Source: Thinopyrum elongatum
Taxonomy: Eukaryota > Streptophyta > Magnoliopsida > Poales > Poaceae
Direction: 5' to 3'
DNA length: 64,000 nt
Assembly: GCA_011799875.1 (NCBI GenBank)
Contig: CM022302.1
Span: 321,202,144-321,266,143 of the forward strand
Shown here: piece after piece, positions 35,430-47,143 of the stretch
Layout: every line of letters starts with the position of its first letter
Numbering within the stretch: the first letter of the stretch is position 1
Made by a program: the position numbers and the translations under genes
The notes under the pieces: generated by a model
Databases searched by the model: none
What the model was told of the DNA's origin: nothing
What the model saw: only the letters and a program-made list of their open reading frames with translations

Positions 35430-35924
35430 AATTCGCTGCCTGAATTAGTTTGACTTCTTCAGTCTCAAGTTCAAGCAGAAAGGCATTCTGCAACTCAACT
35501 TTGACTTGAAGTCCAATCTCTAAGGAAGATCACGGAGAACACCAATGAGAAACTCATTGCTAAACAGCTACACCTAGAAGCTATGAACGACATGCTAGGC
35601 CGGTCTCACAGCCTTGCTCAGCTGCTTGCGCAGCAGCTCCCGCGCAAGGCTAACCTTTCTTGAACTGTCTTGGAAGTGGTCTTGGTTTAGTATTATTTTG
35701 TTACGCTGCAATGGCGCCCAGTTTTTGTAATCTGCTTCTTCATTGTGCTTTATGATCACTGGTGGCGAACTTCGATGCCCAGTGGATGTAATATACCATA
35801 AATCCTTTATTGTATAGTATAGGTTTATTCGAAGTTTCAACACCGTAATTTCTTTATTGTATAGAGTAGGTTTGTTCTTAATTCCAACTAGTCATCGTAT
35901 ATGCATAATCTGATGTGGTCAACC
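35430..35924 (+). other. CACTA gene 3' flank
   Basis: After the stop at 35429 the sequence keeps coding character for about 230 bp (EVQSLRKITENTNEKLIAKQ), then SLAQLLAQQLPRK to about 35663. This looks like the coiled-coil C-terminus beyond premature stops. The remainder is noncoding. Confidence 0.4.
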
Positions 35925-36775
35925 GGGCTGAAACATTCGCCTGCATTTTAGCGGGCCACAACTTGGTCGGCATGCAACTTTCTTGGGCCTGCGCTCACTG
36001 GGCATTGGGGCCCTTCGTGGAGACTGTGCGCCAGGCCCACAACTTACATGGGCCTTCATTGGGCCCAAAGTTTAGTTAGGCCTTTAGTGGACCCAGCGCT
36101 TAGTTGGACCCATGTAACTTCGGGCCATTAACAGGCTGAATATTCTGCTGGCCTGTTACGTCCTAGAAGATACCATGAGCCTTTAGCAGCCTGAAATGCA
36201 TGTTGGGCCTCAATTTTCAATAGTCGTCCACGGGCCTTTAGCAGGCTAAAATCTAGATCGGGCCATTGTTGGCCCAGTTATATGATGGGGTTACCAGGCC
36301 GAAACAGATCTCGGGCCTTAGTTGGCCCACCGATATCATGGGCCTTTAAGAGGCCGAAAGCTTAGTAGGGGCATCAACGGGCCGAATTATACGACAAGCC
36401 TTTAACAGGCCCAAAGTCATGTTGGGCTAAACTATTGCCACCTTGATCACGGGCCGTTAGTGGGCCGGATGTCGCGTCAGACCATATATGATCCATGGGC
36501 AGCATGGGCCATTCCCAGGCCGAAAGACACACCGGGCTGAAATGGGCCCATGTCCACATTGGGCCTCTAACAGGCTGAAATCTCACTAGGCCATAATTGG
36601 GCCCGAATACTCGGTGAACAATTAACACGCCAGATCTGGCGGTAGGCCATAAATGGGCCATGTTTAAGCAGGTCGTTAGTGGGCCGGCCCACTAGTATCT
36701 GAGTAAATCATAAGGGCCTTTGACTGGGCCAGCCTTTTTAACTTATATGGGCCTCTGTTGGGCCCTGCCATGTGT
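35925..36775 (-). repeat. CACTA right subterminal GGGCC motif array
   Basis: About 850 bp is packed with GGGCC/GGCCC words, many in the form GGGCCTTTA-x-AGGCC followed by GAAA. Spacing is around 30-50 bp. This differs from the GATGAACAG array at the other end. The inverted pairs could form short stems and would suit binding of an element-encoded protein. Confidence 0.6.
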
Positions 36776-38499
36776 CGACGTATCATAGGTAAGTCTCCTC
36801 CATTGGATGGACGGCATCTGGCCCACCGCGGAGACGACACGTGTTTCCTCCGACCAATGATAATTTTACATGTGGAAAATCCCCATTGGTCCAGGCTGTT
36901 AACGGGTTATCGGATCCAAACCGAAACCCGATAGCTTAACAGCGACCCGTTACGGTGGATGCCACGTGTCAATTACCCTTGACGAAAGCACTTCCATGAC
37001 GCGCCATTTATTGTCATGGAAGTGGACACTTTTGTGATGATAATTTTGGTATTGTCATGGAACACTTCTACGACAGCACAGGTATGACTATCTTGATTCT
37101 TTCATAGAATCGTCATGGATGTACATGCATGACAGAAAATGTGACCTACTGTGACAAACACGTATCATCATGGAAGTGTTTTTTTTAGTGTACCTCCCCT
37201 TCGGTCTCCTGCACGTGCACGACACCCTCGCTTGGCTGATTTTCTCACGCAAGATCGATCAATCCCGCGACCCCTCGCATAAGCTAGGCTCCTATAAATA
37301 CTCGAACCCATCCCCAGACCCTCCTTTTCCCTCTACAATTGAGCTCTACGAGCTTTCAAAGCCCCACCACCGCCGTCGTCTTCAGCGATGGATTCCGCCG
37401 CCACAAAAGGTTCCCCGAGACCTCCTCTCCTCTATTCGCTCGTCTACCATGGGCCGCATCTCCCTGACCTTTTCTCTCGCTGACTCACACCAGACCGAGC
37501 TCCCCAACCTCTCCCGAAATTCACCAGTGCCGCCCGCTGCTCCAGCCATTCATCACCGTCGCAAGAGGACGCGTGCGATGCTCACGAGGACACATCGAGA
37601 TCGCATTGACACACCACACATCGTTTGACCCTCCCGGAGTCCAGTGACCACCAAGATGAGCGCCTCATACACCTCCCGAAGCTGCACCATCGTCCCCTTC
37701 AATTCTGACGCCATCCGCCACCGTTGTAAGCCCTAGCCACCCTCGTCTGTCCAATCTAGAATATAGGGCATATATTAGATCTTTGTTTTTTTATTTAGTT
37801 CGAACCGTATTTCGTTATTTAGCGGGCGTTCGTCGTATAGCCACCACAGCAGATAGCCTCCATCCCACCGCAAAGCGCACGTGTCCAGGGACCCGGATTA
37901 AAAAAAATCTTCATAGATTGGTCCCTGATTTTTGAACCTCCATATCTTTGCAACCGCTTATCCAAATTTGATGAAACCAACGCCAAATTATTCATCATGA
38001 TCCCATCTATCCAGTGAGGCTATCCAATTATCTTTTCTAAACTTTCAAATTTGAATTTGTTTAGATTAAAATTCAAACTTCAATAGGCCATAACTTTAGT
38101 TTCGTAACTCCGATTTAGTTGATTCTATTTGATAATTTAAGCTCTTGACATATACTTTCCATTGAAATTAAAATAACCTAATTTTACTACTATTAAAAAT
38201 ATGTTTCTGTCCAGAAACTTTATTTGATTCTTTTTGGAGTTTCATAAGTATTTTATTTGGTTTCTTTTTAAATCTTTGAGTGATTACTTATGTGTTGTTA
38301 TAATGTTTGCGATAGATTGTTCGAAGTGCAAATAGTATCATTATCAAGATTGTGAGTGCGAATATCTTCATCAACAGTACTAGGCAAGCTACACTTTGAT
38401 CATGCTCCCAGTTATACCTATGTTTTCTATGCATTGTAGTCCAAATTGAATACCATGCGTGAGTAGGATTATGGATATGGATATGCAATATACACCCAG

Positions 38500-39441
38500 T
38501 GTCGGTGCAACGAACATTCATGTTTGTCGACTGAGCTCATGCGCAGGAGCGCTAACGATCAGACATCCAACACCTGTACATGACACAAGGACAAGCCAGA
38601 AAAGCCACTCTTCGTGAGATCAAGGAGAGCACTAAGAAGAACAAGATAGATGAAGGCCACCTTGGGAAAGCCTCCCTAGACGGGTAGGAGAGCCTGGCCA
38701 GGTCGAGGCCACCCCTAGGACAAGCCCAGACTTGCACCAGCAGGCTTGCCGCGGCCGCCAAGATCAAACCCCGCCAAGCTCCTTCAAAGGATCATCACCA
38801 AGACGCCACCGCTCCACCTCATCGCACTCAAGTCACTTATCAGTGCGGTGTCAAGGTGTTAAACAACCAGGTGGATCCTATCAGGCACATGGCAGCATCA
38901 AAGAGAAGAGCTTAGCTTTATTGACACTCGTACAGGAGGCGTGTCAAGCTGATGAGAAGATGCGGATAAAGCGGTGCAACAGGTATGCCGGGATTCGCCC
39001 TTGACACGACACATAGCAATGCATTTAATGCACTTTGTCCTAACTATCAGGGTTAGGTATGATAGCACTGTTAGCTATCTAAGCGCACCCAAATGACTGT
39101 TTTGCCACTATGGTCACCCCTTAACCTATAAAAGGAGGCCCGAGGCAACATAGCAAAGGGTTCGAACACTTCGACCCCTAGCATTTGTAAGCTCACGGTG
39201 CTTTCCCTGAGGCACCCTTGCCGGGCCAGAGCGCGTCGAGCCTTCTTCCACCTCCAGATTAATCCACCAAAGCAGGAGTAGGGTTTTACGCTACAAAGTG
39301 GCCTGAAACTGGGTAAAAAAGAGGGAATCCATTGTCGTGTTGTCCCCCACTGCTTCTGCTCTTTGTGCAACGCGGCCGTCCCCATGCCGAACCAAAAAGG
39401 GGCACCCTTGCCCCATAGGTGATCGTGCTTGCACGCCAACA
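38500..39441 (+). repeat. 5' LTR of Tat-type element (subfamily A)
   Basis: 942 bp, beginning TGTCGGTGC and ending GCCAACA. A TATA box (TATAAAAG) lies at 39127-39134. The 3' part is similar to the LTR at 49246 and carries a degenerate form of its shared 18-base motif (39300-39317). The two LTRs start differently, so the 5' and 3' LTRs of this unit come from different subfamilies. Confidence 0.65.
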
Positions 39442-39444
39442 TCT

Positions 39445-39463
39445 TTGGCGCGCCAGGTAGGGG
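39445..39463 (+). other. Primer-binding site of Tat-type element
   Basis: TTGGCGCGCCAGGTAGGGG begins three bases after the LTR. Nearly the same sequence sits next to the 5' LTR of the element at 58837, in mirror orientation, which supports the call in both. Confidence 0.7.
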
Positions 39464-39525
39464 CATCGCTTGTGCGAACCTGAAGCAGTGACCAGTGTGT
39501 CAATCTTCATCGACCTTCGTCATCC

Positions 39526-41530
39526 ATGGCTCCCAAGAAGAAGAGCGAGCTGGAGCGCATCCTTCCTCCTCGAAGGCTTCGTTACCCATGACTGCGGGCG
39601 CCACGGGTGCCGCAGCTCCGGTGGACGGAGCCGGCAAGGCGGGCGGGGCTACTAACACCCCTGCTGCGGCTGGGGCAAGGGCTGCAGGCACAAACCAGCC
39701 TCTTCAGCATGCTGCTGATAAAGTTCCCGCCGGTGCGGGCCACGGAGATGCATAGCTTCCTCCTGCTCATCCCACTAGCGTGCTCAACCAATGTGACATT
39801 GACGCCTGCTCCGGTGTGGGCCGAGATCCATTGACAGCACCTCCTAGAGGGGTGGAGGCAGGGCGTGCGCTCCATCCCATGTCAGGCGAGCGCAACAACA
39901 TCTCGAGCGGCTCCATTGACCTCCAGCGACCGCACCCGCACAGGAAGGGCCCGGTTGACCAAGAGCCTGGTCAACAAGAACATCTTCGGCCGTGACAAGT
40001 CCCTTTGGCAACTGGTCCGAGGCGGCGAGAGCCCGACGTCACTCCTTCTGGTTCATCTAGAAGTCGAGCGGTTTCGCGCTCTGCCTCCCACGCCATGCTA
40101 GAAACGGCGGCTGAAGCAGTTGCGAGAGCTCAGCTGCTGTTGGACTTCCCTCCAGCAGCAGACAGCATGGATGAATGGAGAGCTACCATTCAAAGCCTTC
40201 TCGGGTCCACTGAGGGTAACAAGCTACCACGCGTGGAACCGTCGCGACACCCGCAGGTGACGCCGGCGACTCCCACTGGTGGCAAAGACGGGAGGACCGC
40301 CCCCACCGTGCAGTCCCCACCACGGCAGCTCTCCCAAGGGTAGCCACGGCAAACTCAGCAACCACCTGACGACGATGAACGTGAAGAGGCATCAATGGCC
40401 TTGTCTGATCCGCAACTCCGACATGATCAATGTCAAGTGTTGAGGGAAAGGAAGAAGGAAGATGCTCGTGTCACCATTGAGCGGCGTCGCGAGACACGCT
40501 GTCAATCCGACAGGCACAACGGGGCTGTTGTCGACGAACCCGCACCCATTGCTGGCGGGTACCTACCTTACAAGGTAGGGTGCCCCGCCTTCACACGTGA
40601 GCTGCGGCAAGTCCAGTGGCCATCATCTCGCACCTTCAAGCTGACCTACCGGAGAAGTATGATGGAAAACTGAACCCAGCAGAGTTTCTGGGCATCTACA
40701 CGATTGTCGTACAAGTCGTCGGGGGAAAGGATGAAAGGGTGCTTGCCAACTACTTCCCACTGGCCCTCAAGCCAAACGTGAGGTCCTGGCTGATGCACCT
40801 GCCGGAGGATTTCATTTCCTCCTCGGCCGACCTGTGCAATGAGTTTGTGGGCGCCTTCACTGGCGGCCATCAAGAACCAGGGCAGCCTAGTGACTTGCAA
40901 ACCCTTCTACATGAAGAGGGAGAGAGTTTGGCAAGTATCTCCAAAGGTTCAGCCGAGTGCACCGCAACATTCCAAAGATACATCCGGCAACTGTGATTGC
41001 CACATTTCATACAAATGTGCGCAACCGCAGAATGCGGGCGAAGATGAATGTTCGGTTGCCCAACACCGTCAATGAACTCTAAATGCTAGCAGATAAATGT
41101 GCTCGTGCTGAAGAAGGGAGAAGACTTCCCGGGGAAGAAGTTGGCATCGAAGTCGATTCGGAGGATGACGACGACAATACCATCCCAAGGAAGAAGAACA
41201 AGAAACGCAACAAGAAGTGGAAGGAAAAGGCAGTGATGGCCTTCGAGAGTACTGGTGATCTCAGCGCCGGCAAGAAGGCAAAAGTCGAGACGCCCAGCAA
41301 GGAAATTGTCGCGTGCGCTAATTGCTGGGTGGCAGCAGCTGCTGAGAAAACCGGCAGGTCTGATGGGCCATACTGTAAGATCCATAGGACCAAGGGTCAT
41401 GATCTCCAAGACTGCAAACAAGTCGAGCAGTTGGTGGACAAACAGAAAGGTGAGTATGAAAGGCACGACAAGGAGAAAAACCAAAATGGCACTAGCGGGA
41501 AGGGCCGTAGTGGTCATAACGGATAGGGTA
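39526..41530 (+). pseudogene. Tat-type gag
   Basis: ATG 39526 (MAPKKKSELER) starts a gag broken by several frameshifts. The N-terminal domain has MLETAAEAVARAQLLLDFP near 40096. The retrotransposon gag core lies at 40616-40996 (DLPEKYDGKLNPAEFL, NYFPLALKPNVRSWLMHLPED). After another shift, 41083-41526 encodes ADKCARAEEGRR, a Lys-rich stretch and a C-x2-H-x4-H-x4-C knuckle at 41373-41415. It has about six lesions and is not functional. Confidence 0.7.
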
Positions 41531-41877
41531 TCAAGTCTGATCAGCAGAAAGAAAAACCCGCCATAGGCCGTGAAAGGAAAGAAAATGAAGATGAGAGCGA
41601 AGAGGAAGATGATGAAACCAGCGAACAGGAGTTCTAGAAGGCTACTAAGGCGATGTGCATTGACGGGGGTGCATCTTTGCACTCTTCTCACCGCCAGCTC
41701 AAGCAGTGGGCACGTGAGGTTAATCCAGCAGAACCAATAGTAGGCGCTCGAGAACCGCTCAAGTGGTCCCGCATGCCCATCATTTTTTACATCAGGGATC
41801 ATCCAGACCGCACCATCGTGGTAAGATGTTTGCCATTCTAGGTCTCAGCAACAATCCGCAACCTCAAGGTCACTAAA

Positions 41878-42510
41878 ATGTTGGTTGATGGTGGGGCAGG
41901 CTTGAATTTGATCTCTCCGAGTGTGCTGAAGAAACTCCAGATTCCAATTGAGGATTTGAAGAAGACTGGCACTTTCCAGGGAATCAACCAAGGAAGGAGC
42001 CAGCCGAAGGGAAAGATTACCTTGCCGGTAACATTTGGCGGGGAAATAAACTTTAGCACAGAGAAGATTGTGTTCGATGTTGTTGAACTTCCCCTACCAT
42101 TCAACGGGATTCTTGGCTGGCCAGCTCTGGCCAAGTTCATGGCGGCGTTCCACTATGCCTACAACACTTTGAAGATGCCAGGTCCTATGGGAGTCATCAC
42201 CATCCCATCAGACAAGAGAGATGCAGTTATCTACGTGGATAAAATGTATAGAGACGCGGTTGCAGTAGAGGCCGTCGGGGCCCCAGCTCCCGCCAAGAAG
42301 GAGGAAAAAGTCAAGGAAACTGGCAAAGGCTCCGTTAGGGACTCTGGGAAGCGCATCTCTTTGGAGTATGCTGCACCCGGCGGTGACTTGGCGGAAAGTT
42401 TAACAAGCAAGAGATCCAAGGCTGTTCCCCCGGCAACCAAGAAGGTTTTGGCACCGCAGGATGGCACTGATGGTACCTTCACCATTAGTGCTACCCTTGG
42501 CAACAAATAG
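41878..42510 (+). pseudogene. Tat-type aspartic protease and linker
   Basis: The frame opens with MLVDGGAGLNLIS, where DGGAG is the variant active-site triad of this lineage (DTG/DSG in most others). It continues with ILGWPALAKFMA (flap/ILG region) and a Lys/Ala-rich linker. It stops at 42510, just before RT, at a stop-separated boundary. Confidence 0.7.
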
Positions 42511-42516
42511 GAAAGC

Positions 42517-43128
42517 GTGCTCGTTACCTTCCTGCGGGCGAATGTCGATGTGTTTGTCTGGGAACCATCTGACATCCCCGGTGTTCCCAGGGAGGTAATC
42601 GAGCACCACCTTGCTGTCTATCCTCATGCCCGCCCCGTCAAGCAAAAAGTCAGGAAGCGGGCCTTGGAGAGACAACAGTTCATTACTGAGGAGATCAAGA
42701 AGCTAGAAGCAGCAGGTTTGGTCCGAGGAGTATTGCATCCAACTTGGTTAGCTAATCCAGTGGTGGTGCGCAAGGCTAATGGGAAGTGGAGGCATTGCAT
42801 CGACTTCACTGACCTAAACAAAGCTTGTCCAAAGGATCCCTTCCCCTTGCCGCGCATCGATCAAATCATTCATCCCACCTCTGGATGTGATTTGCTTTCC
42901 TTTTTGGACGCATACTCTGGGTACCACCAAATCTTCATGGCCAAAGAAGACGAGGAAAAGACCTCTTTCATCACCCCATGTGACACGTACTGCTTTGTGC
43001 GTATGCCCTTCGGGCTGAAGAATGCTGGTTCCACATTCGCCAGGGCCGTGCAGATTGGGTTTGAGCCACAGCTGCACAGGAACATTGAAGCATACATGGA
43101 CGATATCGTGGTCAAAACCCAAAACTAG
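42517..43128 (+). pseudogene. Tat-type reverse transcriptase
   Basis: The open frame carries the classical RT blocks: KWRHCIDFTDLNKACPKDPF, SFLDAYSGYHQI, MPFGLKNAGSTF and AYMDDIVVKT, with YMDD at 43093-43104. A TAG at 43126-43128 ends it inside the palm-thumb connection. The catalytic aspartates are intact, so this segment has decayed little. Confidence 0.8.
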
Positions 43129-43139
43129 TCTTCACTCAT

Positions 43140-43700
43140 AGAGGATTTAGAAGAAACCTTTGCAAATTTGTGGAAGATGAACTTGAAGCTTAATCCAGAG
43201 AAATGCGTGTTTGGAGTCCCCTACGGCAAGCTTCTTGGGTTCTTTGTGTCTAAGCGAGGAATAGAGGCCAACCCCAACAAGATCAAAGTAATAGAGCAAA
43301 TCCAAGCCCCGAAGACAGTTAAGGATGTGAGACACTTGACTGGCTGTGTAGCCGCACTGAGCAGGTTCATCTCTAAATCCGCTGAGCGTGCCTTGCCATT
43401 CTTCAAAATCTTGAAGAAGGCTGGTCTAGTAAAATGGACTCCAGAGGCTGAGGTTGTGCTGCAGGATTTGAAGCCTTAGCTTTCCTCCGCTCCAACCTTG
43501 GTCGCACCCAAGCCACAAGAGCCATTGCTACTGTACCTAGCAGCAACAAATCAAATGGTTAGTATAGCCTTGGTGGCGCAGAGGGAAGCGGACGGCAAAG
43601 AAGCTACTGCGACAAAATCATCCGGTGACAAGCCAGCTTTACCCCCGGCAAGGCCTGCCAGCGGCGGTAGGGAGGGACCACGGATCAGCACTGATGAATA
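43140..43700 (+). pseudogene. Tat-type RT thumb and RNase H start
   Basis: From 43168 the sequence reads NLKLNPEKCVFGVPYGKLLGF, then VKDVRHLTGCVAALSRFIS (RT thumb). A stop near 43477 is followed by APKPQEPLLLYLAATNQ, the first block of RNase H, and a spacer ending at 43701. Confidence 0.7.
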
Positions 43701-44460
43701 GGAGGGAGTGGCGAGGAAGAAAATGGTGCAGCGACCAGTTTACTTTGTCAGCTCTCTCTTGCAGGGGGCTAGATCAAGGTACTCTGGAGGTCCAAAAGCT
43801 GATCTTCGGCCTTCTCGTGGCCTCGAGGAAGCTGCGCCATTACTTTCAAGCACACGAGATCACTGTTGTGACTCGCCTCCCACTACAGCGTATCTTGAGG
43901 AACCTTGAGGCCACCGGCAGGATAGTAGAATGGGCTCTGGAGTTGTCGAGTTTTGCCTTGAAGTTTGAAAGCACAACAACTATCCAAAGCAGAGCGTTAG
44001 CAGAATGGACGCCAAATCCAGATGAAGAACTTGTGGAAACTGTCCTCCCCAGCAAGGAGGCCCCGAAGGAATGGTTCATGTACTTTGACGGTGCGTTCTC
44101 GCTTCAAGGTGCTAGCGTAGGAGTGTTACTCATTGCGCCCACCGGAGAACACCTCAAGTACATCGTCCAAATGCATTTCCCCAGGGAAGACGCCACCAAC
44201 AACACGGCTAAATATGAAGGACTCCTTGCCGGCCTCCAGATTGCTATCGAGTTGGGAATCAAGAAGTTGATCACACGCGGCGACTCCCAGCTTGTCGTGA
44301 AGCAGGTGAACAAGGATTATTAGAGCCCACTGATGGAAGCATACGTGGAAGAGGTGAGAAAGCTAGAAGAGCACTTCGATGGGTTGCAAACAGAGCACAT
44401 ATCCCGTGCGGAAAACAACATCGCTAATCACCTATCGAAGTGCGCGGCACAGAAGCTTCC
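43701..44460 (+). pseudogene. RNase H and second (aRNH-type) RNase H, subfamily A
   Basis: After a frameshift the first RNase H continues (ASRKLRHYFQAHEITVVT). The second RNase H then shows MYFDGAF (44081-44092, Asp), AKYEGLLAGL (Glu) and RGDSQLVV (Asp). A TAG at 44321-44323 and the tail NIANHLSKCA follow. Two RNase H domains in series mark the Tat lineage. Just past this point the sequence jumps back to an RT thumb, which is the chimera junction. Confidence 0.7.
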
Positions 44461-44490
44461 TGTGGAACCAGGCACTTTTGTGCTTCACCA

Positions 44491-45722
44491 GAGAAGGTCA
44501 AGGCGATAGAAAGGATGATCCCGCCACAGACCCTCAAGGAGATGCAGAAGCTCGCGGGCTGTGTGACCTCGCTGGGGTGTTTCATCTCCAAGCTTAGCAA
44601 GCGAGCCCTCCCGTTCTTCAAGCTGGTGAAGAAGAAGGGCCCCTTTGAGTGGACTCTAGAGGCCAAGGCGGCCTTCCAAGACCTCAAGAGGTACCTCACG
44701 AGCCCGCCGGTGATGGTGGCGCCTCGCCCTCTTGAGCCCCTGGTGCTTTATTTGGCCACCACGCCCCACTCGGCTAGTGCTGTGCTCGTGGAAACCAGGG
44801 AGGACCGCGCAGGTGCGGGTGCACGACGTAGCGCCCACCACGCGGTCGCGCCCTCGCTGTCTCAAGGTGGTGCTCCTGAGGCGTCAGCTGCTTTGTCAGG
44901 CGGCAAGGCTCCCGAGGCCCCCTCATCTCAAGTGGAGCAGGACACCGTCGACACCTCTTCCCTCATTGAGCACCCCGTGTACTTCGTCAGCACGGTGCTG
45001 CGTGACGCGCGCGTGTGCTACCCCATACCACAGAAGCTCCTGCTAGCGCTCCTTGTTGCTTCCAGGAAACTGCGCCATTATTTCCAAGGCCACCCCATCA
45101 TGGTCATCTCTGCGTACCCCCTGGAGAAGGTGCTCCGTAGCCCCAATGCCACAGGGAGGGTTGCCAAGAGGAACATCGAGCTGCAGGCGTTCCAGCTGGA
45201 GTTCAGCACCACCAGGGTTATCAAGGGCGCGGCCCTCGCTGACTTTGTGGCGGAATGGACTGACGCCCCTGACCGGGGGATGGGTGAAGATCGCTCCCTC
45301 GCACCCGGAGATGAGGCACCCGATGGCTGGATCATGTACTTCGACGGTGCGTTCGCGCGCCAGGGCGCAGGGGCTGGGGCCGTACTCATCTCGCCAACCC
45401 AGGACAAGCTATACTACGCCATGCAGCTCTACGTTCAGCATGGTGAGAAGGTCTCCAACAACATCATGAAATACGAGGGCCTGATCACTGGCCTCAGGGC
45501 CACGGCGGCCCTGTGGGTCAAGCATCTCACCATCAAGGGCGATTCTCAGCTCCTCGTCAGCTTCTCCAACAAGGAATACAAGCCTAAGGACGAGCACATG
45601 GAGGCATACCTAGAAGAGGTACGCAAGATGGAAAAATGATTCTTGGGCTTGGAATTGCAGCACGTCCTGCGTGGCACGCACAAGGAGGCGGACGACATCG
45701 CCAAGAGGGCGTCTTGACGCGA
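44491..45722 (+). pseudogene. RT thumb, RNase H and second RNase H, subfamily B
   Basis: The frame contains KVKAIERMIPPQTLKEMQ and LAGCVTSLG (RT thumb), RPLEPLVLYLATTP (RNase H), ASRKLRHYFQGHPIMVI, then MYFDGAFARQGAGAG (45337-45348 Asp), MKYEGLITGL (Glu) and KGDSQLLV (Asp). It repeats in order the domains at 43168-44323, so two RNase H pairs sit in tandem. A stop at 45637-45639 lies near the end of the second RNase H. Confidence 0.75.
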
Positions 45723-45879
45723 GCCCTAGAAGCCTGGTGTCTTTGAGGAGCGGCTCTTCAAGCCATCGGCAGCCCCCCCCCCCCACTGCAGGCCCTGTGC
45801 TGCTTCGGGAGGAGCCGCCCCTGGCTCCCTCCGCAGGCGCCCCGACCTGCGCTCCGACCTCAGGAGCCCGCCTGCTCCT

Positions 45880-47143
45880 GGCGCTCGAACCTCAGGAGGG
45901 GTGCTGGACCGAAGAATTCAAGGCGTACCTGCTCTGAGGCACCCTGCCGGAGAAGGAGGAGGATGCAGAATGCATGGCCCGTCAGGCCACCGCTTACTAC
46001 TTGCAGGACGGCGAGCTCCACCGGAGGCGCCCAAACGACGTCTCGCTGTGATGCATTTCCATGGAGCAAGGGCGCGAGTTGCTGGCTGACATCCATGGCG
46101 GGGATTGCGGGCACCATTCTTCATCGCGTACCCTCGTGGGCAAGGTGTTCCGCAGCGGGTTCTACTGGCCCATGACGCTCAACGATGCCACCGAGCTGGT
46201 GTGATCATGTGAGGCCTATCAGTTCCATGCCAAACAGATCCACCAGCCTGCTCAGGGCATTCAGACCATCCTGCTCTCATGGTCGTTTGCGGTCTGTGGG
46301 CTGGATATCCTGGGCCCGTTCCCCCGAGCAACCGGGGGCTACCGCTACCTCTACGTTGCCATCGACAAATTCACCAAGTGGGCGGAGGTAGAGCCCGTGC
46401 GCACCATCCCAGCTGGCTCGGCCGTCAAGTTCATCAAGGGCCTCGTGAGCCTCTTCGGGGTCCCCAACCGTATCATCACTGATAATGGCTCTCAGTTCAT
46501 GAGCAACCTCTTCACAACATATTGTGCTAACCTTGGAACGCACATATGCTACGCTTTAGTGGCGCACCCACGAAGTAACGGCCAAGCCGAACACGCCAAC
46601 GCGGAGGTCTTGAGGGGCCTCAAGATGAGGAGCTTCAAGAAGAAACTCGAGGCCTGCAGCAGGGGTTGGCTCTGTGAGCTTCAGTCCGTGCTGCGGTCCA
46701 TCCGCACCACCGCGATTAAGCCCACCGGCGAGACCCCGTTCTTCCTCGTCTACGGGGCTGAGGCGGTCCTCCCACACGAGGTCAAACATCGCTACCCAAT
46801 AGTCTTGGCCTTTGACGAGGCATGCCAGCACGCCTCGCGGGGGACAGATCTCATGCTCGGGGAGGAGGCCGGCCGCTAAGCCTCGCTCCGTGCCGCGAGG
46901 TACCAATGGTCGCTGCGGCGGTATCACTGCCGTAGCGTCCGCTCCAGGACCCTCGAGGTGGGTGACCTCGTCCTGAGGCGGGTGCTCTCCAGGGAGGGGC
47001 TTGACAAGCTCTCGCCTATGTGGGAGGGCCCGTTCAGGATCGCCCGTGTCTCCAGGCCTGGCGCCGCTCGCCTGGAGACGCAGGACGGGGTCCCCATCCA
47101 GAATGCGTGGAACATCCAGCACCTCCGGAAGTTCTACCCATAA
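45880..47143 (+). pseudogene. Tat-type integrase
   Basis: An HHCC-like zinc domain is recognisable at 46090-46240, followed by the core: GLDILGPFPRATGGYRYLYV near 46297 (Asp), ITDNGSQF near 46475 (Asp) and NGQAEHAN near 46576 (Glu). The C-terminal part has EVGDLVLRRVLSREG and ends WNIQHLRKFYP at 47143. Stops near 46050, 46202 and 46877 and a C-run frameshift at 45771-45783 inactivate it. Confidence 0.75.

Larger units (their letters stand above)
28916..37190 (+). mobile_element. CACTA (En/Spm, DTC) DNA transposon, 8.3 kb
   Basis: The left end starts CACTACAAAAAAAAG and the right end finishes TTTTTTTTAGTG, giving CACTA terminal inverted repeats. A 3-bp TAC duplication flanks both ends (28913-28915 and 37191-37193), as expected for CACTA insertion. 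Subterminal zones contain CATGACAGAAAATG and ATCATCAT-type repeats at both ends. The only coding content I recognise is a split gene of Ptta/En/Spm type; I see no intact TNPD-like transposase, so it is probably non-autonomous. Confidence 0.85.
28217..38499 (+). repeat. Second chromovirus-type LTR, interrupted and truncated
   Basis: It begins TGTAACATCCC like the LTR at 18877 and shares its layout. It consists of 28217-28915 and 37191-38499, split by the CACTA element. A TATAAATA box is at 37293-37299. Its 3' end is missing because the Tat-type element starts at 38500. No attached internal domain is present, so it may be a solo LTR or the remnant of a truncated copy. Confidence 0.65.
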
